Source: Galeopsis tetrahit (lineage: Eukaryota; Streptophyta; Magnoliopsida; Lamiales; Lamiaceae). From it: a DNA stretch of 64,000 bases. This document shows, one piece after another, positions 49,600-61,300 of this stretch (position 1 is the first letter of the stretch; each line of letters starts with the position of its first letter). A model generated the notes under the pieces. It was not told the origin of the DNA and searched no databases. It was given only the letters and a program-made list of their open reading frames with translations. Both the position numbers and the translations under genes were made by a program. The DNA is taken from NCBI GenBank assembly GCA_963675135.1, contig OY776119.1, forward strand, positions 11,261,156 to 11,325,155, given 5' to 3'.

Positions 49600-50211
49600 A
49601 TGGGTGGCGGAAATAACACGATCACGCCTACTTTAGGGAAGAAAACTCTTCCAGGGAAAATTCCCCCTTTGCCATCTGATCCCACACCGAAGGGAGGCCG
49701 AGGAAAGGACCCTGCTCATGTTCCTTCAGGATCAAATCCGCCACTGATACAAACCGACACACCAACCTCGGGCCTGGGCGATGAAAATCGCCCCCTACCA
49801 GTCAGAGATGAAATAGCGGATAACGCAGAGGCCCCAGCGGTCCAGACCTCAGGTCCCCAACGTGGAGAAACTCCACATTCAGAACCATTCCTGATCTCTC
49901 CAGATAAGTTGAATGCCCTTATCAATTAGGCTGTGGAGAGAGCTTTAGCGGCTCAGGGAGGTCAAGTCCCGAGAATTATACCAGTGAATGCGGAGATACC
50001 TCCTCCGAGAGTCCAGGAAGAGGCACCAGGGGCCTGCCAAGTGTTTTCTAGAGGTGCAGGAGTGCGGGCAGAGGGGGAAGGGAAAGTGCCCTCCCGAGCA
50101 GAAAGAAGTGTTCCCCCTCGGAACACAAGAAGGAACGTAGACTTGGCGTCCCGAGAGATGGAGCTCCCCGAGGTCCAGGATCCCAGGATCGGATCTGGAG
50201 GTACGAGGTGA
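49600..50211 (+). pseudogene. Gypsy gag N-terminal part with an in-frame stop
   Basis: The frame starts at an ATG (MGGGNNTITP) soon after the primer site and is rich in Pro, Gly and charged residues. A TAG at 49927-49929 interrupts ...KLNALIN/AVERALAAQ, after which the same frame stays open to 50211. The family has a similar residue pattern before the gag core. The core gag domain is not recognisable downstream, where minisatellites begin. Confidence 0.6.
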
Positions 50212-50370
50212 AGTATTCAGGGCCCCGAGGTCCAGGATCCCAGGATCGTATCTGGAGGTACGAGGCAGAGTATTCAGGGCCCCGAGGTCTAGAATCAAAA
50301 CTTGGAGGTATGAGGAAGAGTATTTAGGGCCTCGAGGTCCAAAATCTAAACGTGGGAGTACGAGGTAGAG
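50167..50370. repeat. 57-bp minisatellite in the Gypsy element
   Basis: Units starting CCCGAGGTCCAGGATCC occur at about 50167 and 50224, followed by a diverged third near 50281 and a fourth near 50331 that are shorter (about 50 bp). Confidence 0.75.
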
Positions 50371-50760
50371 ATATGATAAGTGCATCGGTACTACAGGTTA
50401 ATACAGATGTTTGATAGAGCCTAAAGTATTAGATCTTTTATAGTAATTTGATATTGCTATGAGCATATTTTAATGATATTGACATATATGACACAAACTT
50501 ATTTTTTCCATTGAATTAAGCATGATTCTCTTAAGCTTACATGATTGATACTCTAGAAACGATCTTAGGATTGAGAATTACTTGAAATCATAGAAGCATG
50601 GGTAAGCAATTCACATGTTGAGTCTTGTGATTACTTTATGTGGTAGAATTAATGATTAGACGTTGATGATGATTATGATTTTGGAAGCAAAGATTAACAT
50701 AATTATTGTTTTTATTGCACACGATTAACATGTTTCCATATTTTAGATATAATTTCATAT

Positions 50761-51300
50761 TATAGACCGAGCCTATCCAGGTTCTGGAGGATCTCTAGGT
50801 AGGTTCAGAAGATTTCAGATTATAGATCGAGCCTATCCAGGTTCTGGAGGATCTCTGGGTAGGTTCAGAAGATTTCAGATTATAGATTAAGTCTATCCAG
50901 GTTCTGGAGGATCTCTGGGTAGGTTCAGAAGATTTCAGATTATAGATCGAGCCTATCCAGGTTCTGGAGGATCTCTGGGTAGGTTCAGAAGATTTCAGAT
51001 TATAGATTAAGTCTATCCAGGTTCTGGAGGATCTCTGGGTAGGTTCAGAAGATTTCAGATTATAGATCGAGCCTATCCAGGTTCTGGAGGATCTCTAGGT
51101 AGGTTCAGAAGATTTCAGATTATAGATTAAGTCTATCCAGGTTTTGGAGGATCTTTGGGTAGGTTCAGAAGATTTCAGATTATAGATTAAGTCTATCCAG
51201 GTTCTGGAGGATCTCTGGGTAGGTTTAGAAGGTTTCAGATTATAGATTAAGTCTATCCAGGTTTTGGAGGATCTCTGGGTAGGTTCAGAAGATTTCAGAT
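50761..51300. repeat. 60-bp minisatellite in the Gypsy element
   Basis: Nine consecutive units of exactly 60 bp, each with TATCCAGGTTCTGGAGGATC and ending GATTTCAGAT. Two unit variants (ATCGAGCC and ATTAAGTC) partly alternate. Only point differences separate the units. Confidence 0.95.
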
Positions 51301-51445
51301 TATAGGGTGATTCTATATATCCAAGTCCTGGAGGATTTCGAGATAAGCTCGGAAATGGAAAGTAGAGATTGAGCCTATTTAGGTCCCTAAGATCAAGGCC
51401 AATATCCCTAAACAGACAAAACGATAAGTCCGAAAACTAGAGTGG

Positions 51446-52036
51446 GTGAAGAGGATGATTGATTACCTGAAGCGGGTAGAGAACTTGAGAATCTTCAGAG
51501 CCGAAAAGTATCTCACCCTCAAAGAGGTGAGGCAAGTCAAGAGGCTAGAGGTGAAACCAGCTAGTGGAGAGAGGAAGAGAGAATCTACAGCAAGGAGCTC
51601 CAGCCCAGAAGCTCCCCGAAACTCCGGAGGAATAGGAAACCGCAATGCTACGGGAGGATCCCGATCTGGGCCTCGAGTGAGGTTTTAGAAATATACCCAA
51701 CTGAGATTGGAACCTACAGAGGTCTTGGAGGTTGCTGGAGATCATCCAGATTTGAAATTCCCTTATTCGAGGAACCGAGGTCCTCAAAAGCCCAAGTCGG
51801 ACCGATTTTGGAGACTCCACAATGAATATGGGCACGACAACAATCAATATTACCATTTGGAGGATGGGATTGAGAGAATGATTCAAGTTGGACATCTGAG
51901 AGAATTTGTTTACGTAGTTGACCGAGACCCTCGAGGGCAGAAGAGGAGGGAACTTGAGGACAGGAAGACCAAGAAGGAGGAGGCCTCCCAGAATCGGGAT
52001 AAAAGCCGACCCCCTCAGTTGATATTCCTGAGTTGA
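51446..52036 (+). pseudogene. Gypsy gag C-terminal remnant
   Basis: The frame contains RFWRLHNEYGHDNNQYYHLEDGIERMI... and GHLREFV, a degenerate form of the zinc-knuckle-like end of Tat-type gag (HxxxGHxxxxCxxLxxxIExLI). The cysteine positions are changed (Y for C). A TAG at 51686-51688 splits the frame. It is not functional. Confidence 0.6.
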
Positions 52037-53334
52037 GATCCGGGAAGAATTTCAGAGCTCGCGAGGACGTAAAAGGTTCGAGGATCAAAGAAAATGATCC
52101 TCTTATGAGATTTGAGATTAGAGAGACTAATCATCTTGTCGAGAGTGGAGGTCCTGGAGAGGGTACAGGTTTCAGGTTTGAGATCAAAAGAGACTTGATT
52201 TGCACTATTTAATTATTTCATATTTAAATTATATAATTGAGGATTATTAAGCTTATCTGAGCACTTGAGAGCCTGTGTTGGAGGCTTTTTTTGGTGTATC
52301 TTTACATGATCAATTCGGGATTGATATACGAGTAAACCTGGAGATCTACATGTCAGTCCAGAACCTGAACTAGAACATAATGAGGGAGCTTCCTCTTAGG
52401 AGCTCCCCAGGCTTGAGTTAAGTTACCTGGTCTATGACGAATAATGAGTTCATGAGAAGGGGCTGGAGAACCTAGAAGTACTAGAGGAGCTCGAGAGAGC
52501 AAGATTACCGAAGAAAGAATGGAGCCATGGAAAACCAGCCGAGTCGCTGGACCGTAACACCTAACCTGTTATTCGGCTGATCCCCAAATGACGAGCACAT
52601 TTGGGACCACCGGTTAGTACATGTATTTAATAAAGTTAGAGAGGTTAGATCTTTTTACAATGACTTGAGGTCATAATGAATATGACATGTATGGGTTATG
52701 ATTTTGGTTGATTTAATGTGACTAATATATGAGAACCATGCTTATTGGATTAAGTACAACCCCCGTGAATTTTTATGTGGTTATTATATGCTTTATAATT
52801 CATGATTAAGGATTGATGATGATCCGTGCTCCTAAAACATGAGGCTAACATACTTATGTTTAATTATGTACGATTAACACGCCTCGAGGTTCTATACATG
52901 ATTTTAGTTTTCAGATTGAACTTGTCCAAATCCTGTGAGACTTTTGGGTAAGCCTGGAGATCAATTGTCAAAGGTTGAAACACCTGAATAAGTGCAGATT
53001 GCATTGATTGAGCCATCCTGCTCCGAATGAGCTCGGACCTCCGGATGGCTCGAAGGCTGAATTTATCCAGGTACTGAATGCTACCCGAGAAATCTGAGGT
53101 CCGGGAAAGGGCCTGCAAAGATGTCAGAAGGCAAAAGACTTGAGCTAATATTGAGAGCCAACCGCCTCAGCCCCAGGAACGGAGCATGATCCAGATTCGA
53201 GTGGGATGAATAATGTCAAAAAGCATTTGAGGAGCTGAAGCTCAACCGAACTCAGCTGTTGAAGCTCCACCGAGCCCAGCTAATGAAGCTCCAACAAGCC
53301 CAGCTGCTGAAACTCCACCAAGCCCTCCCTAAGG

Positions 53335-53620
53335 TGTTGAGATCCGATATTCAAAAGTTGAGAAGACTGCCTTGGCTGTGCTGATTACACCTCGAAGGTT
53401 ATGCCCTTATTTTTGTCATATAAAATTATTGTTCACACTAATTACCCTTTGAAGCAGGTAATTGGTAGGGCAGATTTATCTGGACAGATGGTCAAATGGA
53501 CCATAGAATTATAAGAGTACAATGTCTATTTTGAGCCCCAAAGGGCTATCAAAGCTCAAGCCTAGTCGGATCTCATCCAAGAAATCACCAGGCTTAACGA
53601 GATCTAATAACAAAAGATAT
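53335..53620 (+). pseudogene. Gypsy RNase H remnant
   Basis: Broken frames give EKTALAVLITPRRLCPYF and, after a shift, matches to the GRADLSGQMVKW and FEPQRAIKAQA regions of Tat-type RNase H. Several stops and frameshifts are present. The RT palm and integrase are not recognised between 52.1 and 55.8 kb. Confidence 0.6.
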
Positions 53621-54540
53621 TCGTGGATGGCTCCATGCCCATGACTGGATGTGGAGTTGGTATTGTATTGATTGCCCTCAGGGGTTGGAGAACCAATTTA
53701 CTGAGGAATCGAAGTTCCGGACATCCAACAATAGAGCTAAGTATTTTGAGTATTTAGATAAAATGTTTTAGGTTGTTATAACCATGATTGAATTGAGAAT
53801 ACAGGATAAAATTTCACAAGAAAAGCTCGACGACCTAGAAGCCATAAATTTTGCACGAGGACCTCTCCACGTCCCTGACGGGTGTTGGATGTCCAAAAAT
53901 TAAATATTGAAGGTCACCAGACATGAACCTCAAAAAGGATTAATGAACTTGCAAATGCCTTACACTTCGATGCTTGAGGGGGGTGATGAAGGGTCTAGGC
54001 TTGCCACCTCCGAGATACAGCTATGAAGCCAAGTAAGTGAAAAATGTATACTTTACTTTTTTACTTTAGATTTTACTTTGTGATATGATATGAGTTACCT
54101 AGACGTAGTTGTTTAGAGCATAAAACCTCGAAGCATATGAGCATTTGCTAATGCTTCAGAAATGATTGATTTGAGAAATGCTAAGGTGATTACTTAGGAG
54201 AATTTCGTGATTGAATCGAGAGAATGATTGAGATTTTAGGCATGGTTAAGAACGTGTTTTTGATTAGTGATGAGTCAAATTTTTTCTAAATTATGTTTAA
54301 AGGTATGTTTATCTTTGATGAATATTTGAAGATTTTATGAGATGTGATGAAAACATTTTGAGATTTTTGGAAATTTGTATGAGCACATATTTCCTAACAA
54401 TTTAAGATATGATTCATAAAAATACTTTGAGCATTCTGAAACGCGTGAGGGCTAACCACCCTGAGTAGCCAGATGGCTAAGTTTGAAAATTAGGAGTGAT
54501 AAAATGATGAATGATCTGTAGATCACTTAGCATATATGAG

Positions 54541-55400
54541 ATATGAGAGTGAGAAACACTCAGAGGCCACGAGGCCGAGGAGAGCTAGAGAGCTCCTCAC
54601 CCTATTCGAGATCCAGATGGATTACTTAATTTACAAAGGTTTAATGAGATTAATACCTTGAAATGAGAGTGAGAGACACTCAGAGGCTTAGAGGCCGAGG
54701 AGCTCCGGAGAGCCCCTCACCATACTTGAGACCCAAAAGGGTTATTCAATGAAAAGAAAGATTTTATGAATCAAAATCTTTTAAGAATGAGAGTGAGAAA
54801 CACTAAGAGGCTTAGAGGCCGAGGAGCTCCGGAGAGCCCCTCACCATACTTGAGACCCAAAAGGGTTATTCAATGAAAAGAAAGATTTTATGAATCAAAA
54901 TCTTTTAAGAATGAGAGTGAGAAACACTCAGAGGCTTAGAGGCCGAGGAGCTCCGGAGAGCCCCTCACCATACTTGAGACCCAAAAGGGTTATTCAATGA
55001 AAAGAAAGATTTTATGAATCAAAATATTTTAAGAATGAGAGTGAGAGACACTCAGAGGCCTAGAGGCCGAGGAGCTACAGAGAGCCCCTCACCATACTTG
55101 AGACCCAAAAGGGTTATTCAATGAAAAGAAAGATTTTATGAATCAAAATCTTTTAAGAATTAGAGTGAGAAACACTCAGAGGCTTAGAGGCCGAGGAGCT
55201 CCGGAGAGCCCCTCACCATACCTGAGACCCAAAAGGGTTATTCAATGACCCAAAAGGAGAGCTGGAGAGCTCTTCACCATACTTAAGACCCAAAGGGGTC
55301 ACTTACAAATGAAAGAAAGATTTTTACAAATTAAAATCTTCTAAGAATAAGAGTGAGAAACACTCAGAGGCCTAGAGGCCTAAGAGAGTTGGAGAGCATC
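54541..55400. repeat. 124-bp minisatellite in the Gypsy element
   Basis: The word AAGAATGAGAGTGAGA recurs at 54783, 54907 and 55031, and as AAGAATTAGAG at 55155, a period of 124. Earlier (about 54544 and 54664) and later (about 55340) units are diverged. Each unit has GGCCGAGGAGCT and GAGCCCCTCACCAT blocks. Confidence 0.9.
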
Positions 55401-55813
55401 TCCCCATCATCAAGACCTAAGAGGGTTACTTACAAAAATTTCTAAAGAATGAAAGAAAAGCTAGACAGAAGCCTATAAGCTGAAGGAAACCCTCTCGAGC
55501 TACTTGACACTAGAGGTGATTCCTCGAAAAAGTGAGAGATTCCTTGAATCTTTTGAGAAGATTCCTTGAAGGTTATGTAACCAGGGGAAGATAGTCAGAG
55601 AGAGAAAAAGGCGACTGCGTGGGACCCGGGCACGGAAGCCGAAACGTCTTCAGAGCTGGAGGCGAGAAAATTTGTGGAAGAAAATATTTTCGAAATTTCT
55701 CTCTGGAGCTAGAATCATACACGTCTCTCCAGAAATGTCTTTGTGCTAGACTCACTTGAAGTTTCTACTCTCACAAAAGATATACTCCTTTTACGAGAGT
55801 AGGGAGGAGTAGA

Positions 55814-56442
55814 TGATGCGGCCTAAAAATGTCATCCAATAAGAAGTCGGCACGTGTATTGAGGATAAGGTAAAGGAGGAAACATGGGATTAAAGAATGT
55901 TCTCTAGATACAGAGTCTCTTCTGGAAGTCCTTCCGGAGGGAGCTCTGCCCGGAGAGAAACGACAGAAAGACTTAGTCTTGGTATGACTTGGCCAACCGA
56001 GATTATAGGAGAACCCCCACGAATCAGTCCAGGAGTGATTGAAGGAAGACTTCTTCCTCCATCATCTTAGGAGATGAGGTCCACTAAAGGGGGATGACCC
56101 CGGTTCTTCAGGGGAGAAAGAGAGAGGGTGACTTTGTCAACACAACTGAGCTGGGTCCAAGGAGTAGCTCCGAAATGGAAGGAAGCCATAACTTCCCTTT
56201 GAGGGGAATTTCCTATAAATAGGTAATTCGAAGGGTGTTTTCAGGTTAGATATTTTTACTTTTACTAAACTTAATATACTTCGTACAAAACATATTCTTG
56301 ATATTATTGGAAAGCCTGATTTGATAAATCAAGGATCTCGAGATCCTTGCGATATATTGAGAAGCCTTATACTGACTTAGGCATCGGAGTGTCCGCGCCG
56401 GACCCCCCTCCGGCGTGTTCTTTGCAGGTTTCTGGAGGATTC
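55814..56442 (+). repeat. 3' LTR of the Gypsy element, interrupted
   Basis: Collinear with 48808-49438 of the 5' LTR up to GGAGGATTC, then cut by the Sirevirus start TGTTGGTCCC. A purine-rich GAGAGTAGGGAGGAGTAGA lies immediately upstream as the polypurine tract. Confidence 0.85.
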
Positions 56443-58126
56443 TGTTGGTCCCAAAGTTGAGTTAATAATATTGAGTAAGCTAGTGAAAATGTCTAGAGGG
56501 GAGGGGTGAATAGACTTTTCAAAAATCTTTCAATATATCAGAATACACAATGCGGAATAATCAGATTACTAATGAGCCCAATCAACTTTATACTCAACTT
56601 TTCTATAGATCTTTATCTTGTTAATTCTTAATGTTCTTGATTAACCAATTCAAACAAATATCAAACAGAAAATGTAAAGAACACAGAATTTTATAGTGGT
56701 TCGACAAATGTCTACATCCACTCTCACAATCCCAGTTGTGATGTTTTATTAACTCTTCCTTGAGCTTCTTGTGGCTTAGAGTCCCAAGATTAAGACTTTG
56801 ATCTTTTCGATTATACCTCCAGGTATATCTTCGATCTACTAGTAATTCTACAAGTAACTAGCACACTTGTTTTACAAAATACAAACTTAAACTTGAAAAG
56901 TAAAACTTCTCTTTGAATAGCCTTTGATTCTTCTCTTCAATTCAGTGGCTCTTCTTCTTCTTCAATCTCCTTCAACTCTGTGAGTTCTTCTTGTGCTCTG
57001 TAGACTTAGATTGCTTGTGAATGCTTTATGATCAGTAATTTCTCAGTAGTCTTTAGCAGTAGGAGATCATACAGTATTTATAAAACTTAGTATGACAGTT
57101 AGCAGTTTGTGAACTAACTCTCAACTAACTCTAAACTGTTTTTGTAACTTCTTCTTGTAACTGACTTTGTAACTTCCTTCCAAGTCAGCATCTCTTCAAT
57201 ATATCTTCAGTTACACCTTAAATAAGCTTTCCAAAATTATTCTTTAATTTTACTAAATCAGCACAGTAACTTACTGTTCTGATTTTTACTCTTCGGATTT
57301 TACTCTGCTGATTTTTACTCTTCTGATTTAATCAGCACAGTAACTTAAAACTGTCAAAACTTCTCCAGAATTCCTTCTAAGCTCTTCTTCAACTCTTCTT
57401 GAAGTCTTCTTATTCTGAAGTAGTCCTCTGAGTCTTCTTTAGTCTTCTTATCTTCTCCTAATCTAGTGTTCTGATTTTACTGTTCTGAACCTTACAATGC
57501 TGAATACAACAAAATACAACTTTACATATATAAAACCTATCTATACATCAACTGAACTATATACAGATGAGTATTTCTAAGTCCTATACTATAAGCTGTC
57601 TATACAATACAAAACATCAGCTTAGTTCCTAACAGTTCATATATCAGACCAGTAACCAATAAGATCAGTAACTCATAAGATCAGTAACTCAAATAACTTC
57701 CATATAAGATCAGTAAATACTAAGATTAGTAAACACTTAAGATCAGTAACTTACATATAAGATCAGTAAGCATATCAGATCAGTAAGTATATCAGATCAG
57801 TAACTCAGATTACAAAATATCTCATATAAGATCACTAAAATATTCTCAGTTTCCATACTCAGATCAGTAATCTTATTTCAAATGACTCAGTTAAGATCAG
57901 TAATTTTATTCTTAATATTACTCAATAAGATCAGTAAACTTACTTCAGTTAGCATTAAGATCAGTAATCTCAATTTAAGTTTCTCATCAGATTAGTAAGC
58001 TTATATTCAGATGACTTAGTTAAGATGACTTAGAACCACATATATCACTAACTTTAAGTTGCTTTTGGCCATCAAAACATACTTTCATCAATTAGAACAT
58101 TGTTTATAGGATTCATATCCCAACGA
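56443..58126 (-). repeat. 3' LTR of the Sirevirus
   Basis: About 1.68 kb, long as in Sireviruses. The left end is TGTTGGTCCC; the right end reads CCCAACG(A), one change away from the expected CCAACA. It includes a GTCTAGAGGGGAGGGGTGAA block (about 56490) and a TATAGTGGTTCGAC block (about 56692), both familiar in this lineage. The part 57640-58030 is packed with GATCAGTAA words. Confidence 0.7.
57640..58030. repeat. Interspersed AGATCAGTAA motif cluster in the Sirevirus LTR
   Basis: By eye about fifteen copies of GATCAGTAA or one-base variants, separated by 8-35 bp of unrelated AT-rich sequence, mostly in the same orientation. The same word recurs in the internal spacer at 61890-62360. Confidence 0.8.
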
Positions 58127-58139
58127 TTTCCCCCTTTTT
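58127..58139 (-). other. Polypurine tract of the Sirevirus
   Basis: On the minus strand AAAAAGGGGGAAA sits immediately before the LTR start. The same AAGGGGGAA core recurs on this strand at about 59174, 62353 and 62540. Confidence 0.7.
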
Positions 58140-58362
58140 GATGAAGCCAAAACTACTTAAATGTTAATAAATCAGTAGTTAAGTATGTAGTCAATCATAA
58201 CAGTTCATCAATTCAGAAATCCATATCATATTCACAATCAGATTAGATATTTCACATATTACACATACTAACACAATATGAAATGATCACAAAATATAAA
58301 AATAAAGATTAAGGATAGAAATGTTATCTTCTGAGCTTGTCCTTCATCTTCATTCTGCATCT

Positions 58363-61300
58363 TCAGATTCTAAATGCCACATACATTCTTGCCTTGATAT
58401 CCATCATGTGTTGATGATCAGTGATTCCTTCTTCCTTGATAATCTCAGCAATAATGTTGTTGATCTCTTTGTAATCAGGTTCTCCACTTTCCAGTCTTGG
58501 AGGTTCCCAATTAGGTTCTTCAGGGCACAAAATCTTTGTTCCAGCACGATTAGCAACCTGTGCTATGTCTTCCCAGAATTCTTGATCAATATTCAGCATG
58601 AATTCTTCAAAATCAACAAATTCTGCTTCTTTGCTCGAATGATCACCAAACTTCTTCACAATGAAGTTAGCAATCTGCCACTTCTTCTTTAAATTCTTCC
58701 AATATTCCATATGTTCTGTCAAAACAATAAAATCCACAAAGTTTTCATCTTGAAAATCTTTGTCAAACTGTTTTCCTTCAGCTTTCTTTTGAGCATTCAT
58801 CTTTTTCTTCAAAGCTGCAACTCGATTATCAAATCTTGTCTTCAAGAACTTGACATCCTTTTCTTTCTTCTTTTTCAAGCTTTCTTCTTCACTTGTCAAA
58901 ACAGCTTTCATTTTGCTCTTTGATCTAGTCATTCTTCCAGCTTCTTCCTCTTGTTGTTCTTCATCAGATAGGACTAACTTCCTCTTCTTCTGACTTGAAC
59001 TTCCAGCAATCTCAGGTCTTTTCTCAACAATCTCTTGACCTTGTTGCTTCTGTTGCTTTCTTTGCTTCAGTTTTTCATTTAACATATGAATTTCAGCTCT
59101 TAATTCATCCTGACTCACAACCAGCTGAGCTTGTTGTGACTGTGTTTGTTCCATCACTTGTCTTGTCCTATCTTCCCCCTTTTTGGCTTCATCATGCCAC
59201 TCCTTCAGGGAAGATATGTGTTGCTCCAGCTTCTTATGCAACACCTGAGACAAATTCTTCTCTTGTACTCTATGAAGGTCAAAAAATTTGGACATTGTGT
59301 GCTCCATGACCCTCTCATAAGAGTGTTCAGAATGCATCTTGTTCATTCTTTCAGTAGCTTCTTGAAACATGTGGACAGCAGCTTCCAACTTTGCTTGAAG
59401 CTCTGCATTCTGCTTTTTCAACATCTCAAATTCAGAAATATCAGAATCCTTCTCAACAGGACCTGTTCTGATCTGTTCTTGCACATCCTCAATAGGATCA
59501 GTAGGGTGAATTGGAATGCTTTCCAATTCTTCAGCATTTACATCCTGAATTTCAACAACTTCAGTTTCTTCAATCACAACAGTGTTCTCAAACACCTCTG
59601 TTGCATTGACAATATCTTCATCAATTTCCATAAAATCTGTTTCAGCAGCTTCAGTTTCATCAACGCCTTTCTCTTCACTGAACAAATCTTCATCAAAGTT
59701 AGGAGTTGTAATCTTCTCAACAGTGTACTTGATCCCTGTTAATCTCTCAACAAGAAGTACCACAGATTCTGGAGTGACTAACTCAAGAAAAGAGTTAACA
59801 CCAGCTGCTTGCATTTGTTCTGCTTCCCAATCATCAAAGATTGAAGCACCTCCCATTCCTTCCACGATGGCTAAATTCTCCTTCAGAGTACTCCTCTTAA
59901 GATACACCCAAGTGCCTATCCTAAGGAGTTTCTCAAACTCAACAGAGCTCTCATCTAATCCAGGAAATTGTTTCAACAATGTTATCCTCAGATCTATCCT
60001 GATTCTATCTTCTTTGTCACAGATAGTGTACTCCATCAAATCAGCAGGTTTAGGAGCAATAAATTCAGGTTCAGGGGATGATGAAATATCAATTGGTTCA
60101 GTAGAAGGTTCAAATTCATGTTCAGTAGAGTGAGCATGAACCTGAAATGGGGATTGATGTGGTGAAGGTTGATGTGAAGTTTGATGTTGAGGGGTAGGAA
60201 TTGAAGTAGGCTCAAAGTTAGTGAGCTGAGGTGATGAATGGGGAGTGTTCTGAGTCTCAGAAAAATAGTGATCTGATCCTCCAGAACATGAAGGTTGAGG
60301 GTTTTGGGTTTCAGTTTGGCTTGGTTCAGAGTTTGAAGGGGTAGGGGAGACAACAACTAACTTCCTCCTAACACTCCTTGACTTAGTCCTCTTATGAACA
60401 GCAATTGGACTAGGAACACTAACCTCTTGCTCATCTGAGCTTGATTGCACCACAGTTTCCACAAAACGAACTGTTGGTTCTGAGGCAGCTGTAGCAGACC
60501 TTCCTCTTCTTAATGTAGTACTGCTCGGATCATGCCTTGATTTTGATCTAACCTCAGTTTGATCGTCCTCCGATTGATACATTGAAGCTCCAGACTCCTC
60601 TGCTTCAATTTCTTGAGAGTGTTCCAAGGGGTTCTCTTGTTCAAATTGAACAGACTCCTTCTTCATCAAGAACTTCCCATGATGGAATTTCTTGGGATTA
60701 CTCCAATATGGCTTTTTCACCAGCTGAGGCAGCAAGAAACTCAGCTTGTTTCCAAACCCTAATTTTGATTTAAGTGAGAATTCCATTGTATCCTCATCAA
60801 ATAAAACCTTTTCCTTTTCAGTCATTAGCCTTTCCAGGAAGAATCCTTGCCAATCACCTTGCACTCTGTCGATGATTGCAGCCATAATTCTAATCTTGAA
60901 ACTTGATAAGGCATCCTGGCTATGATGTTGCCCTAACAAGCACTTTCCTGCTATATCCATCAAGAACTGCAGACCAGTAGGAAGTACATCCTTCTTCAGA
61001 TTAGTTAAGGTCTCTGTCTCAACACCTGACCATCTTCCCACACACTCCTTTTCTTCACCAGCTTTGTAGGTCAAAATATCCACCGGTCCTTGCGGTAAAT
61101 CCAACATTACTTCGAGGATGTCCCTAGTAATGGTGACTTTGTGTCCAGCAAGCATGGAGTGAACACCATTTTTATCTCCTTGGAGTTGTAAATAGAATTC
61201 CACAACTTCCGGTTCGTAGACATTCACGGGAAATGACTCCAGAAACTTTCGTAGTCCGCATTCTTCGCACATAGTTAGAATTGCTTGATTTTCGGCACTG

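Larger units (their letters stand above)
48808..56442 (+). mobile_element. Ty3/Gypsy LTR retrotransposon, Tat/Retand-like, with a degenerate interior
   Basis: The 5' LTR (48808-49537) and the 3' LTR (from 55814) begin identically with TGATGCGGCC. The 5' LTR ends CACATCA and is followed by the primer-site-like TGGCGCCGTCTGTGGGAA, usual in Tat-lineage plant Gypsy elements. A purine-rich tract precedes the 3' LTR. The interior has only fragments of gag and RT/RNase H and three separate minisatellites. The 3' LTR is interrupted by a Sirevirus at 56443, so its last 90 or so bases lie outside the window. Confidence 0.85.

Noticed and set aside
49945..50385. Minus-strand 146-codon ORF
   Set aside because: Antisense to the gag remnant and the 57-bp minisatellite; its repeats simply mirror that array.
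50761..51300. Regular 60-bp repeats resembling a CRISPR array
   Set aside because: The units are tandem with no unique spacers, lie inside a plant Gypsy element and have no cas-like genes nearby.
58321..60133. Plus-strand ORFs opposite the Sirevirus extra ORF
   Set aside because: They are antisense to an intact 1018-codon frame, rich in Ser, Phe and Leu as expected for a shadow, with no family features.
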